64,000 bases of DNA, taken from assembly GCA_013151035.1 (NCBI GenBank), contig JAADJB010000015.1:56432-120431 (forward strand). Reading direction: 5' to 3'. The first letter of the stretch is position 1; each line of letters starts with the position of its first letter. This document shows positions 59,663 through 64,000 of the stretch, piece by piece. Origin of the DNA: Gammaproteobacteria bacterium. GTDB taxonomy: Bacteria; Pseudomonadota; Gammaproteobacteria; JAADJB01. A program made the translations under genes and the position numbers. The notes under the pieces are model-generated. The model worked only from the letters and a program-made list of their open reading frames with translations. It did no database searches and had not been told where the DNA came from.

Positions 59663-60448
59663 TCAATGCAATAAGTCAATACGAAACACATGACCTGAAT
59701 CATGTTCAATATAAACAAACTCACCACTATGGTCAGAGTGAAAGAATTCTGCAATGCGTATAAACTGAGACGGATCAAGTGGAAACAGCCATAACGGCAG
59801 CGTTAATGTTTGCTGCAAGACTAGCGGTAAATCCTGGCTGCCAAGACAATGAACAGCCCCAGCATCACGCACCTCCCGACTTTGACCGACACCCAGAGGC
59901 ATCGCTCGTAAATAATATTTTTCAGGTGTTAGAGATTCAGCCTTTTCAGCCAGAGCCTGCAGGTGCTTTGCCAACGCTGTCAACTCAGAAGGAGCCAGAT
60001 TACTATTCTGCTCAACATCAATAATCTTCACTTCATTAGCCGTAATAAAAAAGAAGCCGAACAAAGCTGGATCACCTTCAACCAGCAAACCATCATCCAT
60101 AGGTTCTGTCACATAGCTATCAGCAAAGCTTCGATAATGGCCCTCGTTCCAGATTAAAAAATCATTGGGGGAATATTGAAATCCTGCAATCTTTACCGGC
60201 CGATCATCCTGAAATTTGACCACTTGCCCTCGACCATCAGCTGCCAACACAATCTGGCGCAGCTGTCGCTGAACCCCTGGCTCCCACTCAGATTGTTGCT
60301 GAATGGCAATCAGCAATTCATGTCCCTCATTTTTATCGGGCATGGCATAGCCAGCACTAGACGCAACAAATAAAAAAACAGTCATAAACAGATAACAGAA
60401 CGCCCTTTCACAGGCGAGAAAAACTCTATTACAGGAAGAAATGGTCAT
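59663..60448 (-). CDS. Hypothetical secreted protein
   Basis: 261 residues with a signal peptide ending near SSAGYA (about residue 35). The remainder is mixed alpha/beta without a family I recognise; it contains no metal or catalytic motif that stands out, two cysteines at the N-terminus and one internally (HCLGSQ). It lies 77 bases upstream of the VWA protein gene on the same strand and may be co-transcribed with it. Confidence 0.6.
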   Translation of the reverse strand: MTISSCNRVFLACERAFCYLFMTVFLFVASSAGYAMPDKNEGHELLIAIQQQSEWEPGVQRQLRQIVLAADGRGQVVKFQDDRPVKIAGFQYSPNDFLIWNEGHYRSFADSYVTEPMDDGLLVEGDPALFGFFFITANEVKIIDVEQNSNLAPSELTALAKHLQALAEKAESLTPEKYYLRAMPLGVGQSREVRDAGAVHCLGSQDLPLVLQQTLTLPLWLFPLDPSQFIRIAEFFHSDHSGEFVYIEHDSGHVFRIDLLH

Positions 60449-60602
60449 TTTTCAATCATCCCTCAATTGATTGCGCGATCTCACTCCATCATCAGCTCGC
60501 ATCAACTTTATTCTGATTATCAGGGTAGTACAATCTGACAGAAACCTCAACTAGCTAACAATGACCAGAGCCAGTTTCTACCTCATCCAATGTTGCATCA
60601 TG

Positions 60603-60740
60603 TTAGGCGAGATATGATTTGGCAGCTTGAGTAATCTCATGAAATTCCCGAATAATTTTTTTATCAGCTGTAATAAGAGGAACATCAAGGTACTGTGCTA
60701 AGGCAACAAATTTACAATCATATGCCGAGCATTGGCAGCA
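60603..60740 (-). pseudogene. PIN-domain (VapC-like) toxin C-terminal fragment
   Basis: Encodes SAYDCKFVALAQYLDVPLIT and ADKKIIREFHEITQAAKSYL, the third and fourth acidic motifs of a VapC-type PIN domain. The upstream sequence in the same frame (to the REP pair at 60844) does not look like a PIN domain, so the N-terminal half and any antitoxin gene are missing. Confidence 0.65.
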
Positions 60741-60843
60741 GTTTTTAGTTGTGTATAGAGAAAGCCCCAAATAAAACCAATATGGTGTTACTACGATGTA
60801 TAATTTAACTGGTTTCAAGAAAGATCGCCTAACAAGGCAAATG

Positions 60844-60886
60844 TTGTGCAGTACGCACCCTACGTAGGGTGCCGTACCACGCACCA
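60844..60886. repeat. REP-like palindromes, abutting inverted pair
   Basis: TGTGCAGTACGCACCCTACG joined directly to an inverted, slightly degenerate unit (TAGGGTGCCGTACCACGCACC). It ends close to the 3' end of the TSP3/Big2 gene. Same family as the other REP units but with no spacer. Confidence 0.75.
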
Positions 60887-60890
60887 ACAC

Positions 60891-63800
60891 TTACCTCTGA
60901 GTGGCACTCACCCTGCGACGACGCAGCATCAACAACCCCATCCAGGTAACAAATGCCATTACCAGCCACCAATCAGCGGCATCGGTCATTGCTACAGGCT
61001 GATTACTGACACTACAACCAAACAGACCGCTACCACCTGAACCACTGCCCGAGCTGGCAACTGCGGCACCACCACCAAACACGGTCAGGTGATCAACACG
61101 GAAGGTCACCCGTCCATTGACATAATCCACTGCAATAATATCGGTCAATGGCACTGCGGTGACTCGACCGGCCTGGTAATCGGCTAGACTATCCGCCTGG
61201 TAGATCCGGTAAACACCACTCTCGATATCACCCGGTGCAATAACACTGGTATCAAACGGAATAGTAATCACAATCTCCTGCAGGGCAGCATTACGTTCGG
61301 TGTCACCCAACAGACTACCGCCACTAACAATATTGAGATTAACCTCAACCACCTGACCACCGGTTGCCGAGGCATCACCGTTAGCACCTACATTAAGTAG
61401 ATTGACCTCGATGGTTGCCGAATCAACACCACCGGTAATGGCACTGGTATCCAGACCATTCGCTGGCATGATCACAATGACTAAGTTCATCAGGGCATCG
61501 GGGTCGGTGCCATTAAAGCTGGCATCAAAACCGGCCGCTGAATTAATCTGCTGACTACCCGAAGGACCGTCACCATCGGTTGCCGCCCGCTCGGTTACTG
61601 AATAGTGATAGGCAAACACGACATCACCGCTCGCATCATCAATCAATAACAGATCCAGGTCCTGATCATCCACAAAGGTAGCCACCAGCGAATCACCCGT
61701 CTCTTCTAATGCCGGCGTTACTGCTGCACCACTACTATCTGTAGCGGTGACTGCATAGGTACTGATGTCGGTTTCATTCGCGGTCTCGGTAAAGGTAAAG
61801 ATCAGAGATCCTGATGTTACCACCACGGTATAGGCATTGGCTCGACTCAACGCCAGATCCACCTCGGTTGCATCGCTACCACTCAAGTCAAAACCAGTAT
61901 CCTCATTGCTATTCACCGCCGCCAGATAACTCCGGGCAATAGCTACCACACGGGTATAAGCCAGCGAGGAATCAAGACCAATGGTATAGGCGCCATTACC
62001 GACCTCAGCCGATGGGCCAATACGTTGCTCAACGCCTGCAGCATCGGTGTAGAAGGCATAGATCTCAGCCTGATCGACATCACCCAGGCCACTTACCACA
62101 CCCGAGATCGAGGCATCTGCACCGGTCAGGAGGAAGGTCGCGGTATTATCCGCACCAATGAAGCCCGCACCATCCATCTCTGCAGTGATATAACCCTGTC
62201 CTGCAACCTGGAAGAAATGATCCGCAGCACCTGTTGGTGGTTCAGGCATCACGATAGAGAACTGACCCGTGGCATTGACCGGTGCCGAATCATCCAGATC
62301 ACGCGCATAGACCATCAACGCTGGATTGCCTTCGGTGCCATCAACTGCATTACCCGCAGCATTAACAATCACGCCACTATAGATCACTGTTGGCACCACA
62401 CGCAGACCCGCTTGGGTGACAGCGGCAAGTGAACCATTCGTAGTATTGGTTGCCCGTACACTGAAGCCCGTCAACAACGTCACATCGGAGGGTGTGATCA
62501 TGCCCCATACAGGATTACCCATTGCAGTATTATTAGCCGCTGTGGCACCTGCTACCACGGCAATTGCCCCGGCAGTATCCTCAGCACTCGCTGCATCAAA
62601 CACGGTAAAGGTATAGGCATCACCGGTGGCACCACCCTCTACGATAATACGTTGCGTGGTATCTGTCTCCAGGATATTGCCGCTACCGGATACCGATATC
62701 GTTAATGGTACCGAGATCGTCATCGTGGTCTCAAAGCCACTATCGGTATCGGTAAAGGTCACCGTATATTCACCGGCAAAGGCGCCTGTGGTCGGTGCAT
62801 TAAAGGTACCGGTACCATCCAGATTCTCAGTCACACAGGCCGCACAGCTACCTCCCGGGCCGGTTACCTGAACATCATTATTGGCACCGCCACCGGATGG
62901 GGTAAAGGTCAGACTACTACCACTGCTCACTGTTTGTGTACCCGTAATCGGGTTACCATCACTATCATTCAGCAACAATGGTGTATTAACGATCACCGCT
63001 ACCGTTGTGGTGATATTGCTATAGGTTCCATCCGTCACTGTAATCGTCGCCGTACCCGCCGAGACCGCCGTAATCACACCCGTATTACTCACCGCAGCAA
63101 CCGCCGTATTGCCGGAACCATAGGTATAAGCCCCCTTGGCACCACTGGCAACAATCGTTGATGTGGTATTGGTATCGGTATCCAGATAGACCGTCACACG
63201 CGCGACCGTCAGCGGATCAACCACTTCAATCTGTGCGGTCGTTGTATTATTAACAGCGGTATCACCATCATAGGCACGCTGATCATCGACCGTTGACGTT
63301 ATAGTACCTGCAGCAACACCGGTCACCAGACCGGTCCCACTGACCGTAGCCACCAATGTGGAGGTGCTGGTATAACGATAACCACTGACATCACCACCGG
63401 TTGCATTAATCTGCAAGGTAGAACCCACCTCAATACCACGTTGAGTCGTGATATCCGTTGCCATCTGTGCATAGACACCAATCACCACACTGTCACTGAT
63501 CGGATTACCGTTCAAGGTATCATTCACTACCAGGGTCTCAAAACCGGTCAATCCGGTATTGGCAGTAAAGAGCCTGGAATCAGCCGCTGTACCGGACAGG
63601 ACACCAAATGGCCCACCACTCGCACCCAGTGCCCAACTCGGGCTCACAGCACCTTCCAGGGTAATGGTATGGGTATCACCACCGACCAGGGAGATCGTAT
63701 CGTCGTCAAGACTAAAGAAAGGTACTAATGGATCGGTACCATTCGCAATCTCATCAATATCACTGGTACCATCATTATCATCATCCAGGTCACAGACATC

Positions 63801-64000
63801 ACCACCATCATTCACACCATCGGTATTCGTCTGATTCGTATTGGCGTCAACAGGGCAGTTATCGATATTATCATTGACACCATCCGAATCGGTATCAACT
63901 AATAGTGGATTAGTACCAGCGGCGGCCTCTTCCACATCCGTCAGACCATCGTTATCATCATCCAGATCACAGACATCACCACCATCATTCAAACCATCGG
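60891..64000 (-). CDS. Secreted TSP type-3 repeat/Big2 domain protein (5' end outside window)
   Basis: At least 1036 residues are visible; the frame is open at the right edge, so the start is missing. The visible part begins with calcium-binding thrombospondin type-3 repeats (DLDDDNDGLTDVEEAAAGTN, DSDGVNDNIDNCPVDANTNQ), repeated in the DNA with a 177-bp period. Then come Big2-like Ig domains (TVARVTVYLDTDT, NTGVITAVSAGTATITVTD), further Ig-like and carboxypeptidase-regulatory-like segments, and the C-terminal FGCSVS, hydrophobic helix, LRRRR tail that matches the VWA protein's. Probably a large surface or matrix protein sorted by the same system. Confidence 0.8.
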   Translation of the reverse strand, partial: DGLNDGGDVCDLDDDNDGLTDVEEAAAGTNPLLVDTDSDGVNDNIDNCPVDANTNQTNTDGVNDGGDVCDLDDDNDGTSDIDEIANGTDPLVPFFSLDDDTISLVGGDTHTITLEGAVSPSWALGASGGPFGVLSGTAADSRLFTANTGLTGFETLVVNDTLNGNPISDSVVIGVYAQMATDITTQRGIEVGSTLQINATGGDVSGYRYTSTSTLVATVSGTGLVTGVAAGTITSTVDDQRAYDGDTAVNNTTTAQIEVVDPLTVARVTVYLDTDTNTTSTIVASGAKGAYTYGSGNTAVAAVSNTGVITAVSAGTATITVTDGTYSNITTTVAVIVNTPLLLNDSDGNPITGTQTVSSGSSLTFTPSGGGANNDVQVTGPGGSCAACVTENLDGTGTFNAPTTGAFAGEYTVTFTDTDSGFETTMTISVPLTISVSGSGNILETDTTQRIIVEGGATGDAYTFTVFDAASAEDTAGAIAVVAGATAANNTAMGNPVWGMITPSDVTLLTGFSVRATNTTNGSLAAVTQAGLRVVPTVIYSGVIVNAAGNAVDGTEGNPALMVYARDLDDSAPVNATGQFSIVMPEPPTGAADHFFQVAGQGYITAEMDGAGFIGADNTATFLLTGADASISGVVSGLGDVDQAEIYAFYTDAAGVEQRIGPSAEVGNGAYTIGLDSSLAYTRVVAIARSYLAAVNSNEDTGFDLSGSDATEVDLALSRANAYTVVVTSGSLIFTFTETANETDISTYAVTATDSSGAAVTPALEETGDSLVATFVDDQDLDLLLIDDASGDVVFAYHYSVTERAATDGDGPSGSQQINSAAGFDASFNGTDPDALMNLVIVIMPANGLDTSAITGGVDSATIEVNLLNVGANGDASATGGQVVEVNLNIVSGGSLLGDTERNAALQEIVITIPFDTSVIAPGDIESGVYRIYQADSLADYQAGRVTAVPLTDIIAVDYVNGRVTFRVDHLTVFGGGAAVASSGSGSGGSGLFGCSVSNQPVAMTDAADWWLVMAFVTWMGLLMLRRRRVSATQR

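Noticed and set aside
60603..60890. A complete small toxin gene
   Set aside because: Only the C-terminal PIN motifs are recognisable, and the N-terminal part of the frame runs through a REP repeat.
63772..64000. Tandem DNA repeat as a separate element
   Set aside because: The 177-bp periodicity is coding and explained by thrombospondin type-3 repeats in the protein.

Overview
The window looks like a chromosomal segment of a gammaproteobacterium. The right half keeps the familiar gammaproteobacterial order carA-carB-greA-yhbY-rlmE-ftsH-folP-glmM-tpiA-secG-tRNA-Leu(GAG)-nuoA..N, and almost all products are of gammaproteobacterial type. Multihaem cytochromes, rhodanese fusions, an ArsR-rhodanese regulator and Cys-type C-terminal sorting tails suggest a sulfur- or redox-oriented environmental lineage (Chromatiales/Thiotrichales-like). 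That placement is inference; no rRNA is present.

Region by region. 1-5.9 kb: an AddA/AddB-like helicase-nuclease pair, minus strand, with the helicase running off the left edge. 6-12.8 kb: signalling and stress genes, namely a DUF2892 membrane protein, a GGDEF-EAL protein, an NhaD antiporter coupled to a lone cyclic-nucleotide-binding domain, a diguanylate cyclase behind a c-di-GMP-I riboswitch, a DUF455 protein and a DsbA-like protein. 12.7-15.2 kb: a poly-HAMP chemoreceptor. 15.3-22.9 kb: a redox cluster with a pentahaem and an octahaem hydroxylamine-oxidoreductase-like cytochrome, a small membrane protein, a fused ferredoxin-membrane/GltD-like reductase, a VTT-rhodanese fusion and a fatty-acid-hydroxylase-like enzyme, facing a divergent ArsR-rhodanese regulator. 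23-25.4 kb: DUF4202, an outer-membrane barrel, a periplasmic HMA protein and a MerT-like protein. 25.4-29.6 kb: a mosaic island with hipBA, a stub of an integrase tail, the left end of an IS66-type element, a Fic protein and a frameshifted tyrosine integrase beside tRNA-fMet.

29.7-44.2 kb holds a complete 14-gene nuo operon for proton-pumping NADH:quinone oxidoreductase, followed by tRNA-fMet and a terminator. A lone Rieske protein gene faces away from nuoA. 45-57 kb is the conserved housekeeping block. 57-64 kb encodes secreted surface-type proteins: a CLCA-like HExxH/VWA protein and a thrombospondin-type-3/Big2 protein (cut by the right edge), which share the same Cys plus hydrophobic plus Arg C-terminal tail, with a hypothetical secreted protein and a PIN-domain fragment between them.

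Several repeat families are scattered through intergenic sites: paired REP-like palindromes (core GGTGCG-N5-CGCACCCTACC), two copies of a roughly 90-bp hairpin element whose outer stems differ but stay self-complementary, a perfect 28-bp palindrome between glmM and tpiA, and an inverted pair of 24-bp units between ftsH and folP. The most interesting parts are the redox cluster at 15.3-22.9 kb, the riboswitch/CRP-site control region at 10.0-10.2 kb, the compensatory hairpin elements and the integrase/IS66/hipBA/Fic mosaic.
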